Positions 6,473 to 14,354 are shown, counted from the first letter of the stretch. The stretch: 38,717 bases of DNA from WHTX01 sp038255145 (GCA_038255145.1 JBBSLP010000060.1:1-38717), one strand, 5' to 3'. Translations and numbers: made by a program. The notes: generated from the letters alone by a model not told the origin.

Positions 6473-7692
6473 TGTCGACACGCGCGGTGCAGGTGGGGGG
6501 TGCGGTCGCGCCCGTGGCGGCCATGGACTCGGCCCGGGCGTGGCGCACGGTGGCCGGGGCCACGTTGTCGCTGTTCACGGTGTTCGGGGTGGCGTACAGC
6601 TTCGGCGCCTTCTTCACCGCCATGAGCGAGGAGCTGCACGCCAGCAAGGGGTCCACGGCGGTCCTCTTCGGCGGGGCCAACTTCGTGTACTTCGTCGGTG
6701 GCGTCTTCACAGGCCGTCTGGCCGACAGGGTCGGGCCCAAGCCCCTGGCGCTCGTGGCCGCGGTGCTGCTGGCCGTGGGCCTGGTGCTGACCTCGATGGT
6801 CCACACGCTCTGGGTCGGCTACCTGACCTACGGGTTGGGGGTGGGCGGGGCGGTGGCCTTCGGTTACGTGCCCATGGTGGCCATGGTCGGGGGCTGGTTC
6901 GCCCGGTCACGCACCGCGGCGTTGGGGGTGGCCGTGTCCGGCATCGGGCTGGGCAACCTGGTGGCCACCTACGGCTCGGCCGAGCTCATCGACGCCCACG
7001 GCTGGCGCACCACCTACCGCACCTACGCGGTGATCGGCGCCGTGCTGCTGGTGGTGGCCGCGTTCTGCGTGGAGCGGCCGCCCAAGCCCGCGGTCGCCGC
7101 TCCCAGCCGCCCCCTGGCCGAGGTGGCCCGCACGCCCCCCTTCCGGGTCATGTACCTGTCCATGCTCGTCATGTCCCAGGCCCTCTTCATCCCCTTCGTG
7201 TTCCTGCCCGCCTACGCCAAGGACCACGGCACCGCTTCGGGACCCGCCGCCCTGCTGGTGGGCCTGATCGGGGGCAGCTCCATCTTCGGCCGCCTGGTCC
7301 TCGGTGCCCTGGGTGCCCGTCTGGGGGTGGTGCGGCTCTACCAGCTGTGCTTCGGCACCATGGGGGCCACGTTCCTGCTGTGGCTGGGGTCGGGCGGCCA
7401 CTACGCCGTGCTCGTGCTCTTCGCCCTCACCTTCGGCATCTCCTACGGCGGCTTCATCGCCCTGGCCCCGGCGGTGGCGGCCGAGGTGTTCGGCACCCAG
7501 GGGCTGGGCGGGGTGCTGGGGGCCCTGTACACCGCAGCGGGGCTGGGCGGGATCGGCCTGTTCATCGGGGGTGAGATCATCGACGCCCAGGACAGCTACA
7601 CGGTGGCCATCATCGGCGCCCTGGTGCTGGTGGCGGTGTCCACGGTGATCCTGGCCCCCCTCGGGCGCTACACCCGTGCCGCCCACGGCTGA
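6472..7692 (+). CDS. MFS transporter, monocarboxylate/oxalate-formate type
   Basis: This is a 406-residue inner-membrane carrier with about 12 hydrophobic segments. The loop between segments 2 and 3 has the MFS signature GRLADRVGPK, and a second half-repeat follows after a short polar middle (ERPPKPAVAAPSRPLAEVARTP). The pattern FGVAYSFGAFFTAM near the start and GGWFARSRTAALGVAVSGIGLGN in the first half resemble the MCT/OFA branch, which moves small organic acids with protons. Substrate is inferred only from this resemblance. GTG 6472 is preceded by GGGGAGG. The gene stands between divergent regulatory genes, so the context does not point to a pathway. Confidence 0.85.
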   Translation: MSTRAVQVGGAVAPVAAMDSARAWRTVAGATLSLFTVFGVAYSFGAFFTAMSEELHASKGSTAVLFGGANFVYFVGGVFTGRLADRVGPKPLALVAAVLLAVGLVLTSMVHTLWVGYLTYGLGVGGAVAFGYVPMVAMVGGWFARSRTAALGVAVSGIGLGNLVATYGSAELIDAHGWRTTYRTYAVIGAVLLVVAAFCVERPPKPAVAAPSRPLAEVARTPPFRVMYLSMLVMSQALFIPFVFLPAYAKDHGTASGPAALLVGLIGGSSIFGRLVLGALGARLGVVRLYQLCFGTMGATFLLWLGSGGHYAVLVLFALTFGISYGGFIALAPAVAAEVFGTQGLGGVLGALYTAAGLGGIGLFIGGEIIDAQDSYTVAIIGALVLVAVSTVILAPLGRYTRAAHG

Positions 7693-7713
7693 TCCGGTCG
7701 GGGTCGCCCCCGG

Positions 7714-7719
7714 TATGGT
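7714..7719 (+). promoter_or_regulatory. -10 box of leaderless promoter for the sigma factor gene
   Basis: TATGGT ends eight bases before ATG 7728, with no separate Shine-Dalgarno element required. This spacing predicts a transcript starting at or next to the ATG. Confidence 0.4.
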
Positions 7720-7727
7720 GGGCGGCG

Positions 7728-8471
7728 ATGGCTGATCAGGCACATTTCGCCGACCTCGCCATGCCCTTCGCCGGTGCGCTCTACGCCGCGGCTCTCCGCA
7801 TGACGCACAACCAGGCCGAAGCCGAGGACCTCGTGCAGGAGGCGTACCTGCGCGCCTACCGGGGCTTCCCCGGCTTCGAGGAGGGGACGAACCTCAAGGC
7901 CTGGCTGTACCGGATCCTCACCAACACCTACATCAACATCTACCGGGCCAAGAAGCGTCGCCCGGAGGAGACCGAGCTCGAGGACGTCGAGGACCTGTAC
8001 CTCTACCGTCGCCTGGGCGGGCTCGAGGGGGCTACGGCCGGTCGGTCCGCCGAGGACGAGCTCATGGACCACTTCACCGAGACCGAGGTCGTCGAGGCCA
8101 TCGACGCCCTGCCCGAGCAGTTCCGCATGGCCGTGCTGCTGGCCGACGTGGAGGGCTTCTCCTACAAGGAGATCGCCGAGATCCTCGACGTGCCCATCGG
8201 GACGGTCATGTCCCGCCTGCACCGGGGAAGAAAGGCCCTGCAGAAGCGGTTGTGGGGTTTTGCCAGTGCACGAGGGCTGGTGCCGGCAGGTGGTTCCGGA
8301 GAGGAACCCGAGCTGGGGAGAGCTGGTCGTAGCCGGACCCGCCGTCGTGGCAGGGCTGGAGCCGACCAGGCCGAAGCCGCTCCCGACGGGACGACCGAGG
8401 CAGACCCGCCCGGCAGCGATGCCGGACCCACGGATACGGTCGGCACCAGTGCCGCCCCGCTGACGCGGTGA
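7728..8471 (+). CDS. sigR: ECF RNA polymerase sigma factor, SigR/SigH type
   Basis: A 247-residue alternative sigma factor, of the group that controls thiol-oxidative stress in actinobacteria. Region 2 covers about residues 10-80 (AAALRMTHNQAEAEDLVQEAYLRAYRGF, then LKAWLYRILTNTYINIYR). Region 4 is about 125-180 (ALPEQFRMAVLLADVEGFSYKEIAEILDVPIGTVMSRLHRGR). DVEDLYLYRR in the linker is typical of SigR/SigH. After region 4 there is an unusual charged, low-complexity tail of about 65 residues absent from typical members. The next gene overlaps by four bases and encodes a zinc anti-sigma factor, the expected partner. Control through that partner and possible autoregulation are inferred from the family. 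Confidence 0.9.
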   Translation: MADQAHFADLAMPFAGALYAAALRMTHNQAEAEDLVQEAYLRAYRGFPGFEEGTNLKAWLYRILTNTYINIYRAKKRRPEETELEDVEDLYLYRRLGGLEGATAGRSAEDELMDHFTETEVVEAIDALPEQFRMAVLLADVEGFSYKEIAEILDVPIGTVMSRLHRGRKALQKRLWGFASARGLVPAGGSGEEPELGRAGRSRTRRRGRAGADQAEAAPDGTTEADPPGSDAGPTDTVGTSAAPLTR

Positions 8472-8824
8472 GCCCGATGGACAACAGTTCGATGGACCAC
8501 AGATCGATGGACGACCTCGACTGCACGAAGGCGATGTTCGCGCTGTACGAGTTCCTCGACGGGGAGCTGACGGGGGAGCGGCGCCAGATCATCGAGGGCC
8601 ACCTCGACGGGTGCCCCCACTGCTTCAGCGTCTTCGACTTCGAGGCCGAGTTGCGGATCGTCATCCGCGCCCGGGTGCGGCGACAGGTCCCCAACGAGCT
8701 CCTGGCCCGCATCGCCAGGACGATCGAGCACGAGGCCGGCGGATCCGGCCCGGCCGGACTGGGCATGCCCGGTCCCGGCACCCCCTGGGACCAGCCCCGC
8801 GGTCCCGGCGGCCTGCCCAGCTGA
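8468..8824 (+). CDS. rsrA: RsrA-type zinc anti-sigma factor
   Basis: This 118-residue protein is predicted to bind and silence the sigma factor encoded just upstream until oxidised. The ZAS signature H-x3-C-x2-C is present (HLDGCPHC), preceded by a helix with C18 (LDCTKAMFALYEFLDGELT) that would supply the further zinc ligand. It starts at a GTG that overlaps the sigma stop (GTGA), so the two are translationally coupled and made in a fixed ratio. The first residues contain three MDxxS/MDHRS-like repeats with alternative ATGs (8477, 8492, 8507), so the exact start is uncertain. The C-terminal Gly/Pro-rich end is variable. Confidence 0.85.
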   Translation: MSPMDNSSMDHRSMDDLDCTKAMFALYEFLDGELTGERRQIIEGHLDGCPHCFSVFDFEAELRIVIRARVRRQVPNELLARIARTIEHEAGGSGPAGLGMPGPGTPWDQPRGPGGLPS

Positions 8825-8842
8825 CGCTGTCGCGTCGGGGTC

Positions 8843-8872
8843 TTGACAGGGGGGTGCCCCACGACCTACGCG
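8843..8872 (+). promoter_or_regulatory. Candidate promoter with consensus -35
   Basis: TTGACA (8843-8848) is followed after 18 bases by TACGCG (8867-8872). The -35 is perfect and the -10 is poor. It lies in the 100-base gap before the small zinc protein gene. Confidence 0.35.
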
Positions 8873-8924
8873 AATCGTTGCGGGCGAGGGAATAGCGCGC
8901 TTGAAACGATCGGTTGAAGCCACC

Positions 8925-9113
8925 ATGGATGACACCTCCATCGTGGGCTTCCGGTTCTCCTCCGAGGAGGGGACCATCAAGCAGTTCCCCGACGGCCGGA
9001 CCTGCACCCGTGAGGGCTGCGGCACGCGTCTCTCGATCTACAACGACGGCGACTTCTGCGCCCGGCACGAACCGATGACGAACATGCGCACCCGGGGCGT
9101 GAAGATCGCCTGA
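8925..9113 (+). CDS. Small zinc-ribbon-like protein
   Basis: The product has 62 residues. Four likely metal ligands are arranged C27-x4-C32-x12-C45-x2-H48 (CTREGC ... CARHE), giving a small treble-clef or ribbon fold. A short N-terminal part (FRFSSEEGTIKQFPDGR) precedes the knuckle. The family has no function I can name; similar stand-alone C-x4-C/C-x2-H proteins occur in actinobacteria near stress sigma genes. ATG 8925 is preferred over an upstream in-frame TTG (8901). It follows the sigma/anti-sigma pair but has its own candidate promoter. Confidence 0.6.
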   Translation: MDDTSIVGFRFSSEEGTIKQFPDGRTCTREGCGTRLSIYNDGDFCARHEPMTNMRTRGVKIA

Positions 9114-9208
9114 CGGCGGTCGACCAGGTCTGGCTCCGCCCGAACCGGGGCTGACCAGGCCTGATGGCGACGGTGGCCGTCGGCTCCTCCCCCCGGGGAG
9201 CCCCTGGC

Positions 9209-9214
9209 TAAGCT
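9209..9214 (+). promoter_or_regulatory. -10 box of leaderless promoter before the 46-residue membrane protein
   Basis: TAAGCT is placed six bases before ATG 9221. The preceding bases include a GGGGAG stretch too far upstream to act as a ribosome site for this start. Confidence 0.4.
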
Positions 9215-9220
9215 GGGCGC

Positions 9221-9361
9221 ATGCTCACCGCCGCAGCGCCCGTGTGGCACTTCTGGATCGCCGTGGCGTTGACGATCCCGGGCGTCCTCCTCATCATCTT
9301 CACCGTCATCGGCTACCTGACCAAGGTCGTCGCCCCCAAGTACCCGCGGCAGCGGCGCTGA
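9221..9361 (+). CDS. 46-residue single-pass membrane protein
   Basis: A very short gene with one strong hydrophobic segment (about residues 9-33, FWIAVALTIPGVLLIIFTVIGYL) and a basic C-terminus (TKVVAPKYPRQRR), consistent with an N-out, C-in anchor. The stop codon (9359-9361) lies three bases before the probable start of the metalloprotease gene, so the two are likely co-transcribed. The coding signal is supported by the membrane-protein character, the leaderless promoter and the tight junction. No function is known. It could be a membrane partner of the protease. Confidence 0.55.
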   Translation: MLTAAAPVWHFWIAVALTIPGVLLIIFTVIGYLTKVVAPKYPRQRR

Positions 9362-9363
9362 CG

Positions 9364-10464
9364 TTGTCGGCCGCCGAGCGGGGGGTCGTCGACTGGGAGG
9401 TCGCCGCGGCGATGGCGGCACGGCTGGCCCGGCGTGACCCCTACGGCGAGCTGGTGCCCGCCTCGTCCCTGCAGCCCTGCTTCGACGATCTGACGGCCGA
9501 GGCCGAAGAGCTGGTGGCCGCTACCACGGGCCTGCCCCGCCTGGCCGGCCCCGGACGGGCCCGCGTCGCCGACCGCGCCGGTTGGGTGGACGCCAACCTG
9601 GCCTCGTTCCAGCGCCTGTTGCGCCCCCTGACCACACGCCTGGAGTCCAAGGCCGGCACCGGCAGCTTCGCGTCGTTGGGCAAGAAGGCGGCCGGCGCCG
9701 AGGTCGGGGTGCTCCTGGGGTGGATGTCGACCCGGGTCCTGGGCCAGTACGACCTGCTCATCGTGGAGGACGAGCGGCCCGAGGAGCAGGACCTCGTCTA
9801 CTACGTGGGTCCCAACATCGTCGGCCTCGAGCGGCGCTTCGCCTTCCCTTCCGAAGAGTTCCGCTTGTGGATCGCCATCCACGAGTGCACCCACCGGGCC
9901 CAGTTCACCGGGGTGCCCTGGTTGCGCCCCCACTTCCTGAGCCTGGTCGACGGCCTCCTGGGCTCGGTCGAACCCGACGCCGGCAAGCTCATGGCCGGGT
10001 TGCGCAACGCCGTGGCCGAGGCCCGCAAGGGCGGCAAGCCCCTCGACCGGGGTGGCATCGCCGCCGTCGTCGCCTCGCCCGAGCAGCGCCGGGCCCTCGA
10101 CCAGCTGGGCGGGCTCATGGCCCTGCTCGAGGGCCACGGCGAGGTGACCATGGACCGTGCCGGCATGGGTCGGGTGCCGTCGGCCGAGCGCTTCGGCCGG
10201 GTGCTGCGGGCCCGGCGCCAGTCGACCCGGGGCGTGGGCAAGCTCGTCCAGCGCCTGGTGGGGCTGGAGGCCAAGATGGCCCAGTACGAGCAGGGCACCA
10301 ACTTCATCGTCGCCGTCGAGGACGCCGGCGGTCCCGAGCTCTTCGCCCGGGTGTGGGAAGGGCCCGAGTGGCTGCCCACCCTGGAGGAGGTCCGCGAGCC
10401 CGAGCGGTGGATCGACCGGGCCCGCTCCTCGGCCACGGGCCCCGCTGGTGCCCTCGGCGTCTGA
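9364..10464 (+). CDS. Zincin-type metalloprotease (DUF2342 / 'F420 biosynthesis-associated' family)
   Basis: This 366-residue soluble protein has the zinc-protease signature H173-E-C-T-H177 in the helix IAIHECTHRAQF, followed by a helical segment and the conserved AMLEGHGEVTMD-like stretch (here MALLEGHGEVTMD), which carries the likely third ligand. This layout matches the actinobacterial zinc-dependent hydrolase family once annotated as coenzyme-F420-associated. The physiological substrate of the family is not known. TTG 9364 is the only convenient start after the upstream stop, and family members begin near VDWEVA, so up to eight N-terminal residues are uncertain. The next gene, tilS, overlaps its 3' end, an arrangement seen in other actinobacteria. 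Confidence 0.8.
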   Translation: MSAAERGVVDWEVAAAMAARLARRDPYGELVPASSLQPCFDDLTAEAEELVAATTGLPRLAGPGRARVADRAGWVDANLASFQRLLRPLTTRLESKAGTGSFASLGKKAAGAEVGVLLGWMSTRVLGQYDLLIVEDERPEEQDLVYYVGPNIVGLERRFAFPSEEFRLWIAIHECTHRAQFTGVPWLRPHFLSLVDGLLGSVEPDAGKLMAGLRNAVAEARKGGKPLDRGGIAAVVASPEQRRALDQLGGLMALLEGHGEVTMDRAGMGRVPSAERFGRVLRARRQSTRGVGKLVQRLVGLEAKMAQYEQGTNFIVAVEDAGGPELFARVWEGPEWLPTLEEVREPERWIDRARSSATGPAGALGV

Positions 10465-11455
10465 GCCCGGGTTCCCGGCGCTCGAGGCCGACCCCCTGGT
10501 GCGGGCACTCCTGGCCCGTTGCACCTTCCCCGATCCCGGTGCCGAGCTGACCTGCGCCGTCTCCGGTGGCGCGGATTCCTCGGCCCTGCTCGTGCTGGCC
10601 GTCGCCGCCGGTTGTCGGGCCACCGCGGTGCACGTCGACCATGGGCTGCGGCCCGGATCCGCGGCCGAAGCGGGCACGGTGGCCGCTCTGGCCCACCGCT
10701 TGGGAGCTCGCGCCGTGGCCGTGACCGCCGTGGTGGCCCCCGGCCCCAACCTCGAGGCCCGGGCCCGGGCCTCGAGGTTGGCCGCCCTGCCCGCGGCCGC
10801 CGCCTTCGGGCACACGGCGGACGACCAGGCGGAGACGGTGCTGGTCAACCTCATGCGGGGCGCGGCCGTCGACGGCCTGGCCGGCATGCGCCCCGGGCAT
10901 CGCCATCCCCTCCTCGCCCTGCGTCGGGCCGACACCGTCGAGCTGTGCCGGCGGCTGGGCATCGACGCCGTGGTCGACCCCAGCAACATCGACCCCCGCT
11001 TCCTGCGCAACCGGGTGCGGGCCGAGCTGCTGCCGCTGTTGGCCGACCTGGCCGGCCGTGACCCCGTGCCCATCGTGACCCGACAGGCCGATCACCTGCG
11101 ATCCGTGGCCGAGCTGATCGACGCCCAGGCCGGCGACCTCGACCCCACCGAGGTGCGGGCCCTGGTGTCGGCACCCGCCGCGGTGGCCGCCGCCGCCCTG
11201 CGCCGATGGCTCAGGCCCGCACTGGCCGGCCACCCACCCGATTCGGCCGCCCTGGCCCGGGTGTTGGCCGTCGCCCACGGCCACAGCCGCGCCACCGAGG
11301 TGGCCGGCGGGGTGCGGGTGGCCCGTCGCCAGGGCCGGTTGCGCCTCGAAGGGCCGGCGACGCAGCCCCTACGTGCGCTTCCTGGTGGTCCCGAAGGGCC
11401 CGCAGAGGGTCCGACGGCGCCCACGGGTCGGGAAGTCTGCCATCCCGAGGCCTAG
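10448..11455 (+). CDS. tilS: tRNA(Ile)-lysidine synthase
   Basis: TilS adds lysine to C34 of the CAU-anticodon tRNA-Ile using ATP, switching it from Met to Ile decoding. This 335-residue protein has the N-type ATP-pyrophosphatase loop SGGADSS (39-45), then HVDHGLRPGS, GHTADDQAETVLVNLMRG and the NRVRAELLPLL segment, all standard for the family. The C-terminal region is short and Ala-rich, as in other actinobacterial forms. GTG 10448 overlaps the preceding gene by 17 bases; a later GTG (10499) would still keep the catalytic loop. In many bacteria hpt and ftsH come next. Here the next gene is a phosphatase-fold protein instead. Confidence 0.9.
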   Translation: MPSASEPGFPALEADPLVRALLARCTFPDPGAELTCAVSGGADSSALLVLAVAAGCRATAVHVDHGLRPGSAAEAGTVAALAHRLGARAVAVTAVVAPGPNLEARARASRLAALPAAAAFGHTADDQAETVLVNLMRGAAVDGLAGMRPGHRHPLLALRRADTVELCRRLGIDAVVDPSNIDPRFLRNRVRAELLPLLADLAGRDPVPIVTRQADHLRSVAELIDAQAGDLDPTEVRALVSAPAAVAAAALRRWLRPALAGHPPDSAALARVLAVAHGHSRATEVAGGVRVARRQGRLRLEGPATQPLRALPGGPEGPAEGPTAPTGREVCHPEA

Positions 11456-11483
11456 CTGCCCGAGCCGGGACCCCCGGGGGCAG

Positions 11484-11489
11484 TACCCT
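11484..11489 (+). promoter_or_regulatory. -10 box of leaderless promoter before the phosphatase-fold gene
   Basis: TACCCT ends eight bases before ATG 11498 in the 42-base gap after tilS. Confidence 0.35.
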
Positions 11490-11497
11490 TGCCGGTG

Positions 11498-12049
11498 ATG
11501 GCGCCGAAGGGGAAATGGGCTGCAGGCATCGTGCCGAGGAACTTCTCCTGGGTCATCCGGGAGCGCCTCGCCGTGTGCGAGCGCCCGGGTGGGTACGGCA
11601 CCAACCACCGTCGGGTGCGCCGCCAGGAAGAGATCATCTGGATCCGGGAGCAGGGCTTCACCTGCGTGGTGTCCGTCCTGCCCTCGCCGCACAACCTGCA
11701 CAACTACGACGAGCTGGGCATGCCCTGGGTCCACCGGCCCTTCAGCCCCGGTGAGGGCAGCCGCGAGTGCATCGCCGCCCTGTACCCCCAGCTGCGAGAC
11801 CTGCTCGCCTCGGGCGGACGCATCGTGGTGCACCGCAACGAGCTCGGTGACCCGGTGGTCGGGTTGATGGCGGGGTACCTGGCCTGGAGCGGGATGGTGC
11901 CCGACGGTCCCCGGGCCATCTCCATCATCGAGCAGATCACCCACCGCCAGTTGGGTCCCGTGGGTCGCAACCTGGTCGGTCTCGCGCTCGAGCAGCGCGA
12001 CGGTAGCGGTGTCGCCGGCTCCGCCGGCCCTGCGCCCTCCACCCTGTAG
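11498..12049 (+). CDS. Dual-specificity-phosphatase-fold protein lacking the catalytic cysteine
   Basis: The 183-residue product follows the DSP pattern: RNFSWVIRERLAVCERPGG at the start, a middle ...GFTCVVSVLPSPHNLHNYDELGMPWVHRPF, and the segment LLASGGRIVVH followed by a helix MAGYLAWSGMV. The active-site loop H-C-x5-R of tyrosine phosphatases is replaced by H112-R-N-E-L-G-D-P: the nucleophilic Cys is Arg and the phosphate-binding Arg is Pro. It should therefore not hydrolyse phosphoesters by the normal mechanism. A binding or regulatory role is inferred. It sits five bases before mutM, presumably in one transcript. The fold assignment rests on pattern only. Confidence 0.6.
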   Translation: MAPKGKWAAGIVPRNFSWVIRERLAVCERPGGYGTNHRRVRRQEEIIWIREQGFTCVVSVLPSPHNLHNYDELGMPWVHRPFSPGEGSRECIAALYPQLRDLLASGGRIVVHRNELGDPVVGLMAGYLAWSGMVPDGPRAISIIEQITHRQLGPVGRNLVGLALEQRDGSGVAGSAGPAPSTL

Positions 12050-12054
12050 GCCCG

Positions 12055-12873
12055 GTGCCCGAGCTGCCCGAGGTCGAGACGGTGCGGGTCGAGCTGGCTC
12101 CCCACGTCGTCGGGCGCCGCATCGTCGAGGGCTGGGGGTTCATCTCGCCCACGGCGAAGTTCGATCAGGCGGCGGCGGCCACCGGAGCCACGGTCACCGC
12201 GCTGGGACGTCGGGGCAAGTACCTGCTGGCCAGCCTGGACGACGACCGTGAACTGGTCGTGCACCTGGGCATGACCGGCGGCCTGTTCGTCCGCCCCGCG
12301 GTCGATGTGCCGGAGAGCGGCGAGGCCCACCTGCGGGCGTGGTGGCGCTTCGACGACGGCAACCTCCTCGCCTTCCGCGACGCCCGCCGCTTCGGGCGGG
12401 TGGCCGTGGTGCCCGCCGGCCACTACGAATCGCTGCCCACCCTCTTCGCCCAGGGCCCCGAACCGTTGGACGACGCCTTCACCCCCCTGGGCTTCTGGAA
12501 GGCGCTGCGGGCCAGCGACCGGCGCATGAAGACCCAGCTCCTGTCCCAGCGCCCGGTGGCTGGCGTGGGCAACATCTACGCCGACGAGGCGCTGTGGCGC
12601 GCCGCCGTCCACCCCGCCCGTCGGCGCATCTCCCGGGCCCAGGCCTTCGAGCTGCACACCGCCGTGCGGGAGGTGCTGGCCGCGGCCATCGCCAACCGGG
12701 GCACGACGTTGCGCGACTACCGGGCCCCCGACGGCAGCCGGGGCGACAACCAGTTCCACCTGGATTGCTACGGACGGTCGGGCCTGCCCTGCCGACGCTG
12801 TGGCACCGTGCTCGTGCACCGCACCTACGACGCCCGCACGGCCACGTTCTGCCCCCGCTGCCAGCGCAGCTGA
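12055..12873 (+). CDS. mutM: Formamidopyrimidine-DNA glycosylase
   Basis: This enzyme removes 8-oxoguanine and formamidopyrimidines from DNA and cuts the strand by beta,delta-elimination. The 272-residue protein begins PELPEVE, so Pro2 is the Schiff-base nucleophile and Glu3 the acid, with the conserved lysine in GRRGKYLL (K55). AGVGNIYADEALW is the helix-two-turn-helix signature. The C-terminal zinc finger has C246, C249, C266 and C269. All catalytic parts are intact. The GTG start at 12055 is fixed by the requirement for Pro at position 2. It lies directly behind the phosphatase-fold gene. The downstream neighbour is convergent. Confidence 0.93.
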   Translation: MPELPEVETVRVELAPHVVGRRIVEGWGFISPTAKFDQAAAATGATVTALGRRGKYLLASLDDDRELVVHLGMTGGLFVRPAVDVPESGEAHLRAWWRFDDGNLLAFRDARRFGRVAVVPAGHYESLPTLFAQGPEPLDDAFTPLGFWKALRASDRRMKTQLLSQRPVAGVGNIYADEALWRAAVHPARRRISRAQAFELHTAVREVLAAAIANRGTTLRDYRAPDGSRGDNQFHLDCYGRSGLPCRRCGTVLVHRTYDARTATFCPRCQRS

Positions 12874-13199
12874 GCGCGGCGGATCGGCAGCCAGGCCAGG
12901 GCGGGTGCCGGATGGCCGGCGGGGAGCCGGGGGCGGCGGGCGTCGCGGTCTCGTGGCTGCTGGCTCTACTGCCGTCTGTTCGGCGAACCGGACGCGCAGG
13001 CCTACCGCTGGCGTAGGTGGGTGCGTTCAGGTGGGGATCACGGGACGCGACGGCGTCGAAGGTGAGCCGAGTGGCGACCACCGGTGCGTGGGGACCATCA
13101 GCCTCACCGCGGTGAGCGAGGTGCCCCACAACGCGACCGCAGGCCCGTGCATCGCCGCAGTAGTACCGCCCGCGCCTGACGGTGCTCGGAACAGCCGGT
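12874..13199. other. 326-base gap between convergent genes, no gene recognised
   Basis: No reading frame here has recognisable protein character. The main structure is a nested dyad at 13088-13129, described separately. A weak CCTAC/GTAGG stem occurs near 13000. The gap is unusually long for two convergent ends in this compact region. Confidence 0.5.
13088..13129. terminator. Nested inverted repeat between convergent mutM and polyprenyl synthase
   Basis: A perfect 14-base palindrome CTCACCGCGGTGAG (13103-13116) sits inside outer arms GTGGGG-ACC (13088-13096) and GGT-GCCCCAC (13120-13129), which pair with one bulged base. Lack of a U-tract argues against a classical intrinsic terminator, but GC-rich actinobacteria often use such stems. 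A protein-binding site is the alternative. Confidence 0.4.
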
Positions 13200-14189
13200 T
13201 CAGGCGGCGACGGCGGGCACGCTGAGGAGCAGCATGTCGGCCGTGGCCCGCAGGGCGGCGCCACCGGGGGTGTCGAGCACGGGCTCGAGCGCGGTGACGG
13301 CGTCGTCGATGTAGGCGCGGGCGGTGTCGAGGGCGTCGGCGATGGAGCCGTTGGCCCGCACCAGGCCCCGGGCCCGCTCCATCTGGCCGAGCTCGAGGGG
13401 TCGGCCCAGCAGGGGGCGCAGCTCTTCGCCCCGGCGGCTGGACAGGGTGCGGATGACGGGCAGGGTGTAGACGCCGGTGAGCAGGTCGTTGCCGGCGGGC
13501 TTGCCCAGCTGCTCCTCCGTCGCGACCACGTCGAGCACGTCGTCGATGATCTGAAAGGCCATGCCGTAGCTCTCGCCGAAGGCGGTGAGCCGGTCGATGA
13601 CGGGGCGGGGATGCTCGGCCACGATGGCGCCGATGCGGCAGGCCGAGGCGAACAGCGCCGCCGTCTTGCCCCGGATGGCGGCCAGGTAGGCCTCCTCGCT
13701 GCGGGACACGTCGTAGACGTTGCGCAGCTCACGCACCTGGCCCTCGCACAGGCGGCCGATGGTGTTGGCCAGCAGGCCGGCGACCTCGGTGCCCAGTCCG
13801 GCGGCGATCTCCGACGCCTTGGCCAGCAGGAAGTCGCCGCCGAGGATGGCCTTGAGGTTGCCCCAGCGGGCGTTCACGCTGACCACGGTGCGCCGGGTCT
13901 CGGCATCGTCCATGACGTCGTCGTGGTAGAGCGAGCCCAGGTGGACGAGCTCCACCGAGACGCCACCGAGGACGACGTCGTCGCTCGCCGCCGCCTCACC
14001 GCCGTCGCGACACGCGGCCGCGGCCACGCAGAAGCCCGGGCGCAGACGCTTCCCACCGGCCCTGATCAGATGTCCGGCGATGTCCGTCAGCAGGTCATCG
14101 TCGGTCTGTATGGCGGTGAGGAGGCCTGCGTCCACCCGGGTGAGATCCGTGCTCATCGAGGGAAGCCGCAGCAGCGGGTTCGTCGCCAC
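13200..14189 (-). CDS. Polyprenyl diphosphate synthase (trans type)
   Basis: It extends allylic diphosphates with isopentenyl diphosphate to make the side chain of menaquinone or related lipids. The 329-residue protein has the first Asp-rich motif D90-D-V-M-D94 followed by RR at 99-100, the second D216-D-V-L-D220, and the GGKRLRP substrate-binding motif (45-51). The residues before DDVMD (SLYH) are small or moderate in size, consistent with a long-chain product, but chain length cannot be fixed. The GTG start at 14189 has a TACTGT -10 box six bases upstream, so it is probably leaderless; a later ATG (MSTDL) is possible. It diverges from clpC. Confidence 0.88.
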   Translation of the reverse strand: MATNPLLRLPSMSTDLTRVDAGLLTAIQTDDDLLTDIAGHLIRAGGKRLRPGFCVAAAACRDGGEAAASDDVVLGGVSVELVHLGSLYHDDVMDDAETRRTVVSVNARWGNLKAILGGDFLLAKASEIAAGLGTEVAGLLANTIGRLCEGQVRELRNVYDVSRSEEAYLAAIRGKTAALFASACRIGAIVAEHPRPVIDRLTAFGESYGMAFQIIDDVLDVVATEEQLGKPAGNDLLTGVYTLPVIRTLSSRRGEELRPLLGRPLELGQMERARGLVRANGSIADALDTARAYIDDAVTALEPVLDTPGGAALRATADMLLLSVPAVAA

Positions 14190-14195
14190 CCGGCG

Positions 14196-14201
14196 ACAGT
14201 A
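14196..14201 (-). promoter_or_regulatory. -10 box of leaderless promoter for the polyprenyl synthase
   Basis: On the reverse strand TACTGT ends six bases before GTG 14189. Confidence 0.4.
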
Positions 14202-14354
14202 CCCTCTGATCCCTACCCTCCGAGCAATCGTGGGGCGTCCGTCGTGGGCCGCACATCGGTCACCTCGACAGGTGCGGGACGAAATACGGCCCCTCCGGTG
14301 TTGGACAGCTGACTACCCGTCTCGGGCCGATCGTGCGAAGGGGACCCCCCCAGG

